Position numbers and translations under genes: made by a program. This document shows positions 28,294 through 37,816 of a stretch of 64,000 nt of DNA, piece by piece (within the stretch, counting starts at the first letter, position 1; every line of letters starts with the position of its first letter). Below the pieces are notes generated by a model, which made no database searches, was not told the origin of the DNA, and saw only the letters and a program-made list of their open reading frames with translations. This DNA is from CAVXFS01 sp963761115 (GTDB lineage Bacteria; Pseudomonadota; Gammaproteobacteria; Burkholderiales; Gallionellaceae). The stretch is from contig CAVXFS010000003.1 of NCBI GenBank assembly GCA_963761115.1, forward strand, positions 620,001-684,000, read 5' to 3'.

Positions 28294-31200
28294 ATGCGAC
28301 GACAACTCCTTAGTGATATTACAGTGCCGGATGATGTGCTGCTGGTAGAGAAAACCAGGCTTTTATATGCCGGTTTGCCCAGCGCAATTGCCATCAACGT
28401 GCTGCTTGTGCTGGTACTCGCCGGTGTTCAGATGTCAGTGATCGCCCCCAATAGATTGCTGATCTGGGTTGCATTAATCAGTTTGTTCTTGTTGGCCAGG
28501 ACTGCTTTGGCGGTGGCCTGGCGGAACAGCGAACAGTTTGTAGAAGATTGCGCGCCGCTTTGGATACGCCGCTTCCGAGTCAGCGTTATCATGACCGGGA
28601 TAGCCTGGGGCGCGGGCACGGTATTGCTGTTTCCTGCCGGGGATGTAACTCACCAGGTCTTCATGGCTTTCGTCATGGCCGGTTTAAGCGCAGGTGCATT
28701 CATATTGTTGGCGGTCGATCGGATTTCCACGCTGGGCTTTCTCGTTCCGTCACTGCTGCCATTGATCCTTTTGTACTTATTCGAGGGCGGGACGATTCCT
28801 CTGGCCATGAGCGTCACGGGCGCGCTTTATTTGTTTGTTATTGTCACAAATGCTGCGCGGTTTGGGGCGAATTTTAACGAAATCGTCCAATTGCGTATCG
28901 AAGCGGTCAGGCGTGAGCAGGTGTTGAGCGAAAGCGAGGAGCGTTTGAACCAGGCTCAGCAGATCGCTCATCTGGGCAGTTTTGTCTGGGATACGGTGTC
29001 CTCGAAATTTCAGTGGTCGGATGAATACTTTCGCATATTGGGTCTGGAGCCGGGAAGCGTCACGCCCAGTTATGAACAGTTTCTCAAAGGGATACACCCG
29101 GATGATGTAGAAAAGGTAAAGAATACTTTCTGGAATACGATGCAGGGAGGCCGGCCATGTGATTGTGAACATCGCGTGGTGAGACCGGATGGCAGCGTGC
29201 GTTATGTGCATAGTCGCGGTGAGGCAACAATCGATGACGCCGGGAAAACCATTAAGGTGGCGGGTACCGCACAGGACATCACCGCTCGCAAAGAGGCCGA
29301 AATCAACTGGCGGGAAGCATTGGAGCGGTTGCAGAAGATTGCCAGTCGGGTACCAGGAGTGGTCTATCAATTCCGGATGGACCCGGGCGGCCGCTTCAGT
29401 TTTCCTTTTGCCAGTGAAGCTATGCGCGAGATATTCAGGGTCAGTCCGGAGCAGGTTAGCGAGGATGCCTCCAAAGTATTTGCCGTGATTCATCCTGATG
29501 ATCTGGCGGCCACTATCGATTCCATCCTGGCTTCAGCACGCGACCAGTCACCGTGGAATCATGAGGCGAGAATAAGGTTTGACGATGGCACGTTGCGCTG
29601 GCTGCATGGGAATGCGTTGCCACAGCGCGAAGCAGATGGTTCGGTACTTTGGCACGGCTTTATAACCGATATCACCGAACACAAGCAGATTGAAGAAGAG
29701 CTGCATCAGCTCAACGAGCAGCTTGAAAGCAAGGTTGCGATGCGCACTGCCGACCTGGAGCAGAGCCGGCTCGAAGCGGAGCATGCTAATCGGGCCAAAT
29801 CGGAATTCCTCGCCACCATGAGCCACGAGATACGTACCCCGATGAACGGGGTGATCGGCATGGCCGAAGTGTTGCAGCAAAGCAGTCTCAATCCGGTCCA
29901 GATGGAGATGGTCAATATCATTTACGATTCAGCCTTCTCTTTGCTTGGCATCATTAACGATATTCTTGATTTTTCCAAGATCGAGGCAGGCAAGTTGCGT
30001 GTCGAAAATGGACCCATGTCCGTTACAGGTGTGGTTGAGGAAACATGCAGAACCCTGGATCATCTGGCCAGCAAGAATGGTGTGGAGCTGACGCTATTCA
30101 CCGACCCGGCCATTCCTGTGTTGGTCAAGGGAGACTCAGGGCGGTTGCGCCAGATATTGGTCAATCTGACCAGCAACGCCATCAAATTCTCCAGTGGTAT
30201 GAAGCGCCAGGGCAGAGTGTCGGTGCGCACCCTGCTGGCCGATGGTGATAATGAACAGGTAACTCTGGAATTTCGTGTGCTCGACAATGGCATAGGCATC
30301 GATGATTCTACGCAGGCGAAACTGTTCACAGCATTCACTCAGGCAGACACCGGCAGCACCCGGAATTTCGGCGGTACCGGGCTGGGTCTGGCCATTTCAC
30401 GGCAATTGGCACACATGATGGGCGGTGAGATCACCGTGCAAAGCGAGCCTGACAAGGGCGCGTTGTTCAAAATGCTCCTGCCATTTGCACGGCTTCGGGA
30501 GCAACCTGATAAACAAGTGGCGCCATCACAGCTCACGGGATTGTCTTGTCTTGTGCTGGGCGGCCAGGACGGATTGGCCGATGATCTTGTCATATATCTT
30601 GAACACGAAGGTGCTTTGGTGGCGCGCGCGCTGGATCTGGCAACGGGTCGAAAGTGGATAAATAATCACCCACCTGGTCTGTGCGTAATCGTCATCGATA
30701 CAGCAGGCGCTATCACGTCCGTGGATGAGATGCGTGCTGCATCCGGAAGCCGGCAAAATCTGGATGTGCGGTTCGTCGTGATCGGACATAACAAACATCG
30801 CGATGAAATGCTGGTAACCCCAGGCATGGTCGAGCTGGATGCAGAGGTCATGCAAAGTCATGCATTCATCGAGGCGGTGGCAATTGCCGCAGGTCGAGCC
30901 CAAGTACCCGAGACCAGGGTTCTTCGGCACGAAAATACCGTGGTGAAACCTCCGCCATCGCGTGAACAGACCCATCTGCAGGGCTGTATGATCCTGATCG
31001 CGGAAGATAACGAGATCAACCAGCAAGTGATGTTGCAACAACTTACGTTGCTCGGGTTTGCTGCCTACATTGCCAACAATGGCCGTGAGGCACTGGAACT
31101 ATGGAAAAGTGGTGATTACAGTATTTTGTTCGCCGACCTGCATATGCCCGAGATGGATGGCTACGAATTAACCTCTGTGATACGCGCCAGTGAGAACGGT

Positions 31201-31728
31201 CGTTGTCGTATTCCCATCATCGCTTTTACAGCCAATGCGCTTAAGGGTGAGGCAGATCACTGCCGCGCAGTGGGCATGGACGATTATCTGAGCAAGCCGA
31301 TACAATTGTCCAGTCTGAAAGCGGTTCTAGAAAAATGGTTGCCCTGCATGGCTGTGCAAAGCCGTGCCAGCATCGCTCCTGCACAAGGCGATTCGCCATC
31401 CACGCCGCTTGATGTGAATGTGCTCAAGGGGCTGGTAGGCAATGATGCCGCGGTGATACGCCGGTTCCTGTCCGATTTTCACAGCAGTGCAGCCGGGATG
31501 GCGACAGCGCTTCGCAACGCCTGTGAGTCGGGCCAAGCTGCCGAAGCAGGAGCCATTGCACATAAGCTCAAATCTTCGGCGCGTTCAGTAGGTGCGCTGC
31601 GGCTGGGAGATTTGTGTGCTGAGATGGAACAGGCAGGTAAAACGGCTGATGTGAAAGCGCTGACGGAGCTTTTGGATAAATTTGAACAAGAATTAGCCGA
31701 CGTCGAACAATACCTTGGAAATTATTGA
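28294..31728 (+). CDS. Hybrid sensor histidine kinase (6TM-PAS-PAS-HK-REC-REC-HPt)
   Basis: About 1144 residues. N-terminal membrane domain with six helices (about 25-200), two PAS domains (about 215-330 and 345-460), a coiled coil, HisKA with phospho-accepting His511 (SHEIRTPMNG), HATPase (NLTSNAIKF, DNGIGID, GTGLGLAIS), a degenerate receiver (about 740-865), a good receiver with Asp948 (ADLHMPEMDG) and a C-terminal HPt with His1090 (AHKLKSSARSVG). This is a BarA/ArcB-like phosphorelay. ATG 28294 has AAGG eight bases upstream; a GTG lies three codons earlier. The REC-EAL gene downstream is a plausible output. Signal unknown. Confidence 0.88.
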   Translation: MRRQLLSDITVPDDVLLVEKTRLLYAGLPSAIAINVLLVLVLAGVQMSVIAPNRLLIWVALISLFLLARTALAVAWRNSEQFVEDCAPLWIRRFRVSVIMTGIAWGAGTVLLFPAGDVTHQVFMAFVMAGLSAGAFILLAVDRISTLGFLVPSLLPLILLYLFEGGTIPLAMSVTGALYLFVIVTNAARFGANFNEIVQLRIEAVRREQVLSESEERLNQAQQIAHLGSFVWDTVSSKFQWSDEYFRILGLEPGSVTPSYEQFLKGIHPDDVEKVKNTFWNTMQGGRPCDCEHRVVRPDGSVRYVHSRGEATIDDAGKTIKVAGTAQDITARKEAEINWREALERLQKIASRVPGVVYQFRMDPGGRFSFPFASEAMREIFRVSPEQVSEDASKVFAVIHPDDLAATIDSILASARDQSPWNHEARIRFDDGTLRWLHGNALPQREADGSVLWHGFITDITEHKQIEEELHQLNEQLESKVAMRTADLEQSRLEAEHANRAKSEFLATMSHEIRTPMNGVIGMAEVLQQSSLNPVQMEMVNIIYDSAFSLLGIINDILDFSKIEAGKLRVENGPMSVTGVVEETCRTLDHLASKNGVELTLFTDPAIPVLVKGDSGRLRQILVNLTSNAIKFSSGMKRQGRVSVRTLLADGDNEQVTLEFRVLDNGIGIDDSTQAKLFTAFTQADTGSTRNFGGTGLGLAISRQLAHMMGGEITVQSEPDKGALFKMLLPFARLREQPDKQVAPSQLTGLSCLVLGGQDGLADDLVIYLEHEGALVARALDLATGRKWINNHPPGLCVIVIDTAGAITSVDEMRAASGSRQNLDVRFVVIGHNKHRDEMLVTPGMVELDAEVMQSHAFIEAVAIAAGRAQVPETRVLRHENTVVKPPPSREQTHLQGCMILIAEDNEINQQVMLQQLTLLGFAAYIANNGREALELWKSGDYSILFADLHMPEMDGYELTSVIRASENGRCRIPIIAFTANALKGEADHCRAVGMDDYLSKPIQLSSLKAVLEKWLPCMAVQSRASIAPAQGDSPSTPLDVNVLKGLVGNDAAVIRRFLSDFHSSAAGMATALRNACESGQAAEAGAIAHKLKSSARSVGALRLGDLCAEMEQAGKTADVKALTELLDKFEQELADVEQYLGNY

Positions 31729-31837
31729 ATACTACAACTACATATCGCATAAGCCCATGTTAAGTGTACAATAAAATCAGATTTTGAAGGATCCCTATGC
31801 ATTGATGAATGTCATTGACTAATGTAGGAACCGGCTC

Positions 31838-33109
31838 ATGGTGAACCAATTCAAAAACAAAATTCTGGTGCTTGATGATGATCCATTCATGCTCAAGTTG
31901 ATTGCGCATATACTGGAAAGTCGGGGCTGCACATCTGTCACCACGCTCGACAATGGGCCTGCCGCTTTGGAGATGGTTGATAGACCGAACGAGCGCCCGG
32001 ATCTGATTTTGCTGGATTTGAACATGCCAGGTATGGACGGAGTGGAATTTGTTCGCCATTTGGTTGAGCACCGCTATTCGGGCAGCCTGATTCTGATGAG
32101 CGGTGAAGACGAACATTTGTTGCGAGCCAGCGAAAAATTGGTGCGTGCACATAAAATCCCATTGCTGGGACTTTGTCATAAGCCTGTTACCGGTATTGTT
32201 CTGGCGTCGTTGCTGGAGAGGTTCCCTTTAGCCTATCAAAATAATGTTCCTGTCCGGAACAACGTTCAAAGTGCGAACTCCCCTGCCGAGAACAATGTTG
32301 ATGGTTCGCCTGAGTTGCGTGCTGCGATTGCCAACGGCGAATTGATTAATTACTACCAGCCTATTGTATCGCTCACCAGTGGCAGTTTGGTCGGTGTGGA
32401 AGCACTGGTGCGCTGGTGCAGCCCGCAGGGTGACATGGTGTATCCATATAAGTTTCTCGGCGTGGCCGAAAGGTCCGGTTTGATCAATGAATTGACCCGG
32501 ACAATATTGACAAATGCCTTGGTTCAGACCAAAGCCTGGTTGGAAGAGGGGATGTCGATGAGGTTGGCGGTCAATGTATCGACATATAACCTCGAGTCGC
32601 TGGAATTTGCTGATTCCGTAATTGCACTCGCTGCGGCGGCAGATGTAGCACCGCAGAATGTTGTACTGGAAGTAGCTGAAAGCTGGTTACCGATGCATGA
32701 TCAGCCAGTTTTGCTTGAGACACTGACACGGCTGCACCTGAATCGCTTCAGGCTTTCGATCGACGAGTTCGGCACCGGGTATTCTTCAATAGCGCAATTG
32801 CATGGTATGCCCTTCGACGAAATTAAAATTGACCGGAGCTTGGTACACGGCATTTCGACTAATGCCAGGCTAAAGGCGAAGTTTGACGCTACTTTGGCGA
32901 TCGCAAGACGATTGAACGTTGAAACCGGGGCGGTGGGTGTTGAAGATGCTGGTGACTGGGGTATGCTGCGCCGGTCCGGGTGTGAGCATGCTCAGGGAAG
33001 TTTCATCGCTAATCCCATGCCAGCCGATCAGTTTCCCGGGTGGATTCAGACTTGGAAAAAACGTGTTCTGGAAGAGCGTCTGGTTGACGAGAAAGCTTAC
33101 ATCAAGTGA
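31838..33109 (+). CDS. Response regulator with EAL domain
   Basis: 423 residues: receiver domain with phospho-acceptor Asp60 (LDLNMPGMDG) followed by an EAL c-di-GMP phosphodiesterase domain. The EAL motif (E188-L190, VEALVRW), the AVNVS asparagine, LEVAES, KIDRSLV and AQGSFI elements are kept. The metal-binding DDFGTG is IDEFGTG (D309-E310) and AEGVE is AVGVE, so activity may be weak or lost. It lies 109 bases after the hybrid kinase on the same strand; the pair may convert a phosphorelay signal into c-di-GMP turnover or protein binding. Confidence 0.88.
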   Translation: MVNQFKNKILVLDDDPFMLKLIAHILESRGCTSVTTLDNGPAALEMVDRPNERPDLILLDLNMPGMDGVEFVRHLVEHRYSGSLILMSGEDEHLLRASEKLVRAHKIPLLGLCHKPVTGIVLASLLERFPLAYQNNVPVRNNVQSANSPAENNVDGSPELRAAIANGELINYYQPIVSLTSGSLVGVEALVRWCSPQGDMVYPYKFLGVAERSGLINELTRTILTNALVQTKAWLEEGMSMRLAVNVSTYNLESLEFADSVIALAAAADVAPQNVVLEVAESWLPMHDQPVLLETLTRLHLNRFRLSIDEFGTGYSSIAQLHGMPFDEIKIDRSLVHGISTNARLKAKFDATLAIARRLNVETGAVGVEDAGDWGMLRRSGCEHAQGSFIANPMPADQFPGWIQTWKKRVLEERLVDEKAYIK

Positions 33110-33244
33110 CTTGCCGAGGTTCTCCTGCGAGTACAACTTATCGCGCACTTCGTGTACCAGCGGCATCAGATAGCGTGAAAAATCCCTGTAAATGTTAGCC
33201 CAATAGTATCGTGAGCTATCTTCAGCTCAGGCGCGGTTTTAGCA

Positions 33245-33322
33245 AAAAATTCCCGGCTTTGAGACCGATTCCACGGCTTGGTTGTGGACGATATTTTGTT
33301 GACTGCGTGTGGCAGGATTGAA
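33245..33322 (+). pseudogene. Relic of a decarboxylase 3' end
   Basis: About 78 bases match the last 90 bases of the intact decarboxylase gene (28021-28113) with several small deletions. Shared runs include AAAAATTCCCCGGCTT-like, GAGACCGAT, CACGGC-TGGTTG, TATTTTGT and GACTGCGTG. The reading frame is destroyed. It marks the former end of a second copy or a tandem duplication that was lost. Confidence 0.6.
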
Positions 33323-33363
33323 CTGCGGCCTTATTCAACTGGAAACACCTGATGCCCTGTTTA

Positions 33364-34713
33364 TCACGGGCGCGGCGGTGGGAGTTTTGAGGCAAGGGCT
33401 TTTTGGTCAAAACTGCCGGTGCCGTGGCGTGTCTGGATTTCGATCCCGATTTCCTGAAGCAGCGGAGTGGGCAATATTCCCCCCGCACAGACAATGACCG
33501 CATCATTGGGCAGGTCGATTTTGGTGCCTTTCTGATCAAGCACAACGTCGTTTAGTTTGATTTCCTTGACGGTCGATTCAAGTAATACGGACAGGCGTCC
33601 GGAAGTTTGTGCCTGTTCGGTCAATAGCCGATTTTTCGGTTTTACGCGGCTGAATGCGTTGCTGCGGTAACTGAGCGTCACCGTGGTGCCGGGTTCATTG
33701 GAAATCGCCAGCGCTGCTTCCAGAGCCGCATCACCCCCGCCGACCACCAATACCCGCTTGCCCCGATATTGTTCCGGATCGATCAGGCGGTACACCACCT
33801 TTTGCTGGTCTTCACCCGGCACTTCGAGCTTGCGTGGCGTGCCACGCCGGCCGATGGATAGCAGCACGCTGCGCGTGTGGTAACTGGAGCGATCAGTGAC
33901 CACGTGAAAAGTGTCACCCTCGCGTTCAATCTTTTCCATGCGCTCGCCGAAATTGATTTTGATGTCGGTCTTGGCGACCACCTCCTCCCAGATTTTCATC
34001 AGGATTTCTTTGGTGGTTTCCTTGAGGTTCACCTTGCCGAAAATGGGCAGCTTCATCGGCGCGGTCATCACGATCTTGCCTCGCGGAAAATGCAGTGTCG
34101 TGCCGCCAAAAGTCTCTTCCTGTTCGATGGTCACGTAACGCATGCCATGACTTTTGGCTGCAAGTGTCGCGGCTATCCCGGCGGGACCTGCACCGATGAC
34201 GACCACATCATGGGGTGTTTTGCCCTTGCCCCGCTTCCTGATCGATTCCATTGCCTGGCGCCCCTGTTCGGCTGCCTTTCTGATCAGACCCATACCCCCG
34301 AGTTCACCGGCGATGAAAATGCCGGGAACATTGGTTTCGAAATTTGGGTTGAGTTGGGGAATGTCCATGCCCCGCTTCTCGGTGCCAAACACCAGATCGA
34401 TTGCGCCAACCGGACAGGCTGTGGCGCAGGCGCCGTGACCGATGCAATGTGACGGGCTGATCAGCACACCTTTCCCGTCGATGATGCCCATCGCCTGTTC
34501 GGGACAGGCAAGGACGCAGGCTCCAGAGCCTAGGCATATATTGAGGTCTACTACCGGGTGTAGGGAGGGAGGTTCGGTCAGGCCGGACACCACGGATTCT
34601 TGCCAAGTTTCCTCGGAAACCTTTTCGCGACGCTTGCGTTTGACCAGAAAAATGATCAGGGGGACAGTTAGGGGTAGTACATAAAGTACATAGATAAAAG
34701 TTTGGTCATTCAT
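33364..34713 (-). CDS. Membrane-anchored FAD/NAD(P) oxidoreductase with two [4Fe-4S] clusters
   Basis: 449 residues. N-terminal transmembrane helix (about 5-25), dicluster ferredoxin (CLGSGACVLACPE and CIGHGACATACPV, about 58-105), then a thioredoxin-reductase-like flavin module. In that module the motif FETNVPGIFIAGELGGMGL (about 121-139), normally C-terminal, comes before the FAD motif GAGPAGIAATLA and the NAD(P) motif GGGDAALEAALA, an order suggesting circular permutation. No CxxC disulfide. It probably passes electrons between NAD(P)H and a membrane quinone or heme via its clusters. It is divergent from the b-type cytochrome and heads the electron-transfer cluster. Confidence 0.8.
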   Translation of the reverse strand: MNDQTFIYVLYVLPLTVPLIIFLVKRKRREKVSEETWQESVVSGLTEPPSLHPVVDLNICLGSGACVLACPEQAMGIIDGKGVLISPSHCIGHGACATACPVGAIDLVFGTEKRGMDIPQLNPNFETNVPGIFIAGELGGMGLIRKAAEQGRQAMESIRKRGKGKTPHDVVVIGAGPAGIAATLAAKSHGMRYVTIEQEETFGGTTLHFPRGKIVMTAPMKLPIFGKVNLKETTKEILMKIWEEVVAKTDIKINFGERMEKIEREGDTFHVVTDRSSYHTRSVLLSIGRRGTPRKLEVPGEDQQKVVYRLIDPEQYRGKRVLVVGGGDAALEAALAISNEPGTTVTLSYRSNAFSRVKPKNRLLTEQAQTSGRLSVLLESTVKEIKLNDVVLDQKGTKIDLPNDAVIVCAGGILPTPLLQEIGIEIQTRHGTGSFDQKALASKLPPPRP

Positions 34714-34925
34714 TTCGGTTTTTGAACCGACTGTGCATAGGTGAATTTCATCGTAATATCCTGTTTGGACTATTCTTGTAATTTGGGAAGATGCAGGAAA
34801 TCGGTACGCCTGTGATATACCGAATAGCCATTACCCGAATGGAGAGGCGAACTATTCGAATCCTGAGTTTGTTGTAATCTGCGCAGTCTAACGTTGCTGC
34901 CAAGCCAATTCAAGGCACATTTCAA

Positions 34926-34955
34926 TTGCCAAGTTTTAGCGTGTGATAAGATAAT
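34926..34955 (+). promoter_or_regulatory. Likely sigma-70 promoter of the cytochrome cluster
   Basis: TTGCCA (34926-34931), 18-base spacer, GATAAT (34950-34955). It lies about 25 bases before the start of the membrane cytochrome gene, in an AT-rich 265-base divergent intergenic region. Confidence 0.5.
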
Positions 34956-34978
34956 AACAAATAGTTACATTTTGGTAA

Positions 34979-36013
34979 GTGGGTATGTCATCTGAGTTTC
35001 CTAGTGATAAAAACGATGTAGCAACTGCGAACAATAGTCCCCAAGGCATCGATCGGCGCGCGGGCGATAATCCCCAAGGCATCGATCGGCGCAAGAAGGA
35101 TCATCCGGTCGAAGTCAAGGTATTCGGGGGAGGGCGTGAAGCCGAACGCCGTATTGGTGTCGGCGCAAGCGTAATCTGGTTTGCCACCACCGTGTTAACC
35201 CTGCTGGCGGTCTGGGTTTATTTCAAGGCATCTCAAAACCAGCTGGATTATAAGCCCAGCTCAGGCTTCGGCTATTACCTCGGTTTGGTCGGCGGCGTGA
35301 TGATGTTGCTGATGCTGCTCTATCCGGTGCGCAAGCATTTGCAGATAGCCCGCAGCTGGGGTCCGTTGCGATACTGGTTTATGCTGCACATGTTATTCGG
35401 GATCAGCGGACCGGTGCTGGTCCTTTTTCATTCTACTTTCCATGTTAAGTCATTGAATGCCGGTGTCGCGCTTTATTCCATGTTATTGGTGGTGGCCAGC
35501 GGCATCATCGGACGGTTCATCTATAAACGGATACACCAGGGACTTTATGGCCAGAAGTTGAATTTGGATGAATTGCAGAAATCCGTGAATATGAACCAAA
35601 GAAGTACGGACAGAGTGAGCGCGCTCGCGGTATCGGCTACTGCAATCGATGTAAAGCTGCAGCAGTTTCGTGATTTGGCATTTGATACACAGATTGGTAT
35701 TGCCACCCGTTTTTGGCGTTTTATTACGTTTGACTGGCGCCGGTACAGGCTGACGAGACATAGCCATCATGAATTGAAACGTGCAATCGTTCATCTGGCC
35801 AAAGCACAGGGATGGGGAAAACAGGAGCAGCATCAGCATCTTCAGGATGTTATGGTGTATGTGAAAAGATACCTGGCTTCAGTGCAGCGTGCCGCTCAAT
35901 TCTCGGCTTTTGAGAGATTGTTTCGTTTGTGGCATATTCTGCATTCCCCCTTTGTCTGGTTGCTGGGGGTCAGTGGCATTGTCCATGTGATTGCAACCAA
36001 TTTCATGTACTGA
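34979..36013 (+). CDS. Putative b-type membrane cytochrome (ferric-reductase/b561-like)
   Basis: 344 residues. A hydrophilic N-terminus of about 60 residues carries an 11-residue tandem repeat (PQGIDRR twice). Five hydrophobic helices follow (about 62-80, 95-113, 128-148, 160-180, 318-340), with a long basic loop between the last two. Histidines in helices 3 and 5 and nearby (FMLHMLFG, LFHSTFHV, LWHILHS, GIVHVIA) could ligate two b hemes. It lies 13 bases upstream of the 24-heme cytochrome, so it likely exchanges electrons between the quinone pool and that periplasmic protein. GTG 34979 or ATG 34985 as start. I do not recognise the family by name. Confidence 0.65.
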   Translation: MGMSSEFPSDKNDVATANNSPQGIDRRAGDNPQGIDRRKKDHPVEVKVFGGGREAERRIGVGASVIWFATTVLTLLAVWVYFKASQNQLDYKPSSGFGYYLGLVGGVMMLLMLLYPVRKHLQIARSWGPLRYWFMLHMLFGISGPVLVLFHSTFHVKSLNAGVALYSMLLVVASGIIGRFIYKRIHQGLYGQKLNLDELQKSVNMNQRSTDRVSALAVSATAIDVKLQQFRDLAFDTQIGIATRFWRFITFDWRRYRLTRHSHHELKRAIVHLAKAQGWGKQEQHQHLQDVMVYVKRYLASVQRAAQFSAFERLFRLWHILHSPFVWLLGVSGIVHVIATNFMY

Positions 36014-36026
36014 GGTTTGCCATTTG

Positions 36027-37814
36027 ATGCTGCGCCTTATCCTCCTCACGATAGCCCTGTCATTCTCCGGCCTCGCATTCGGTGCCGGCGAATCCGCGTT
36101 GATGCCCGGCGAAGTGATCTCGGGACATGCCAAACTCGAGGCGGAATGCACGAATTGCCACGTACGCTTTCACAAGGACGCGCAGAGCGGCCTGTGTGCG
36201 GACTGCCACAAGGACGTGAAAGCCGATATCCAGGATCATAAGGGCTTTCATGGCAGGCTTGATCAAAAAGTATGCAATACCTGCCATACCGAACATAAAG
36301 GACGAAATGCGCATATCGTCATACTGGATACGACAAAATTTGATCATACCAAGACCGATTTCCCGTTGTTGGGTGCGCACCTGAAGCAGGAAAAAGTTAA
36401 GTGCAAGGATTGTCATGCGGCGAATAAAAAATATCGTGAAGCGTCTTCCGCATGCAATGATTGCCACCATAAGGATGACAAGCACAAGGGAAGTCTGGGC
36501 ACCGATTGCAAAAGCTGCCATAACGAGCGTGACTGGAAAGAAACAAAATTCGATCACACATTCGAAAAGACCCATTTCGCGCTCAAGGGCAAGCATGCAG
36601 ATGTGAAATGCAGTAAATGCCACACTGACCCAGCCCACTATAAAGGAGCGCCGCATGAATGCGTGGCCTGTCATCTAAAGGTTGATAAACATAAAGGGCA
36701 ATACGGCAAGAAATGCGAAACCTGCCATGTGGAACGCGACTGGAAGGCGATACAGTTTGACCATGACGTTGAAACCAAATTCAAGTTGTTGGGCAAGCAC
36801 AAAACGGTGAAATGCATTTCATGCCATACGGCACCGCTATTCACCAAGCAGAAAACCCCGACTGCGTGTATCGGATGTCACAAGAAGGATGATGTGCACA
36901 AGGGCGGGTTGGGCACCAATTGCGCGACTTGCCACAACGAGGAAAAATGGAAGTCCGCCAAATTCAATCATGACAAGGACACCAAGTTTCCGTTAGAGGG
37001 CAAGCACGAAAAAGTCAAATGCGATGCCTGCCACACACCGGAACTGAAAGCCAAAGGCGAGAAACTTCCCATGGCCTGCATCGGTTGCCACAAGAAGGAT
37101 GACAAGCATAAGGAAAATTTCGGAACCAAATGCGAGACGTGCCATAAAGCGACTGACTGGAAAACGATCATCTTCAACCACGACCGCGATACGAAATATG
37201 CACTAAAGGGCAAACACGAGCAGGTCAAGTGTATCTCCTGCCATACAGGCAAGCTGTATCAACAAAAGCTGCCGCAGGAATGCGTCTCTTGCCATACGAA
37301 AAACGATGTGCACAAGGGAAGTCTGGGTAAACGCTGCGAAACCTGCCATAACGAAAAGGATTGGAAAGACGCACGGTTCGATCATGGGCGTGCACGCTTC
37401 CCGCTACTTGGGCTGCATGTCAAAGTGGAATGCAAGAAATGCCATCTGACCCAGGTATTCCGCGATACACCATCCGATTGCTTTGCCTGTCACAAGAAGG
37501 ACGACGACAAGGTCCACAAGCTCAGGCTGGGCAAGGATTGCGCGTCATGCCACAACCCCCGGTCCTGGAAGGTATGGGATTTCGATCACGACACGCGCAC
37601 CCATTTCAAGCTGGATGGCGCGCACAAGAACATCGATTGCTACGGGTGTCACAAGTTGCCGGCGAGCGACAAGGTCGTCGCGCCAAAATTCTGCGCCGGC
37701 TGCCATGACAAGGATGATGTACACCGGGGCGATTATGGGCAGCAATGCGACCGCTGCCATCTCACTACCAAGTGGAAAAATCTACGACCGGGAATCTCCG
37801 GACAGCGTCCCTGA
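36027..37814 (+). CDS. 24-heme periplasmic c-type cytochrome
   Basis: 595 residues: signal peptide ending LAFGAG (about 19), then 24 CXXCH motifs by count. Three lie in the N-terminal part. The other 21 are in seven repeats of about 70 residues, each with three hemes in the pattern HKGxxGxxCxxCHxxxxW, FDHDxxTxF, GKHxxVKCxxCH, CxxCHKKDD. Lysine-rich, cytochrome c3/c7-like. No outer-membrane lipobox, so it is probably a soluble periplasmic electron wire between the upstream membrane cytochrome and the porin-cytochrome pairs downstream. ATG 36027 precedes the signal peptide. Confidence 0.9.
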   Translation: MLRLILLTIALSFSGLAFGAGESALMPGEVISGHAKLEAECTNCHVRFHKDAQSGLCADCHKDVKADIQDHKGFHGRLDQKVCNTCHTEHKGRNAHIVILDTTKFDHTKTDFPLLGAHLKQEKVKCKDCHAANKKYREASSACNDCHHKDDKHKGSLGTDCKSCHNERDWKETKFDHTFEKTHFALKGKHADVKCSKCHTDPAHYKGAPHECVACHLKVDKHKGQYGKKCETCHVERDWKAIQFDHDVETKFKLLGKHKTVKCISCHTAPLFTKQKTPTACIGCHKKDDVHKGGLGTNCATCHNEEKWKSAKFNHDKDTKFPLEGKHEKVKCDACHTPELKAKGEKLPMACIGCHKKDDKHKENFGTKCETCHKATDWKTIIFNHDRDTKYALKGKHEQVKCISCHTGKLYQQKLPQECVSCHTKNDVHKGSLGKRCETCHNEKDWKDARFDHGRARFPLLGLHVKVECKKCHLTQVFRDTPSDCFACHKKDDDKVHKLRLGKDCASCHNPRSWKVWDFDHDTRTHFKLDGAHKNIDCYGCHKLPASDKVVAPKFCAGCHDKDDVHRGDYGQQCDRCHLTTKWKNLRPGISGQRP

Positions 37815-37816
37815 AT

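Noticed and set aside
36060..36674. Minus-strand 204-codon ORF opposite the 24-heme cytochrome
   Set aside because: Hydrophobic shadow of the CXXCH/lysine pattern; no start context.
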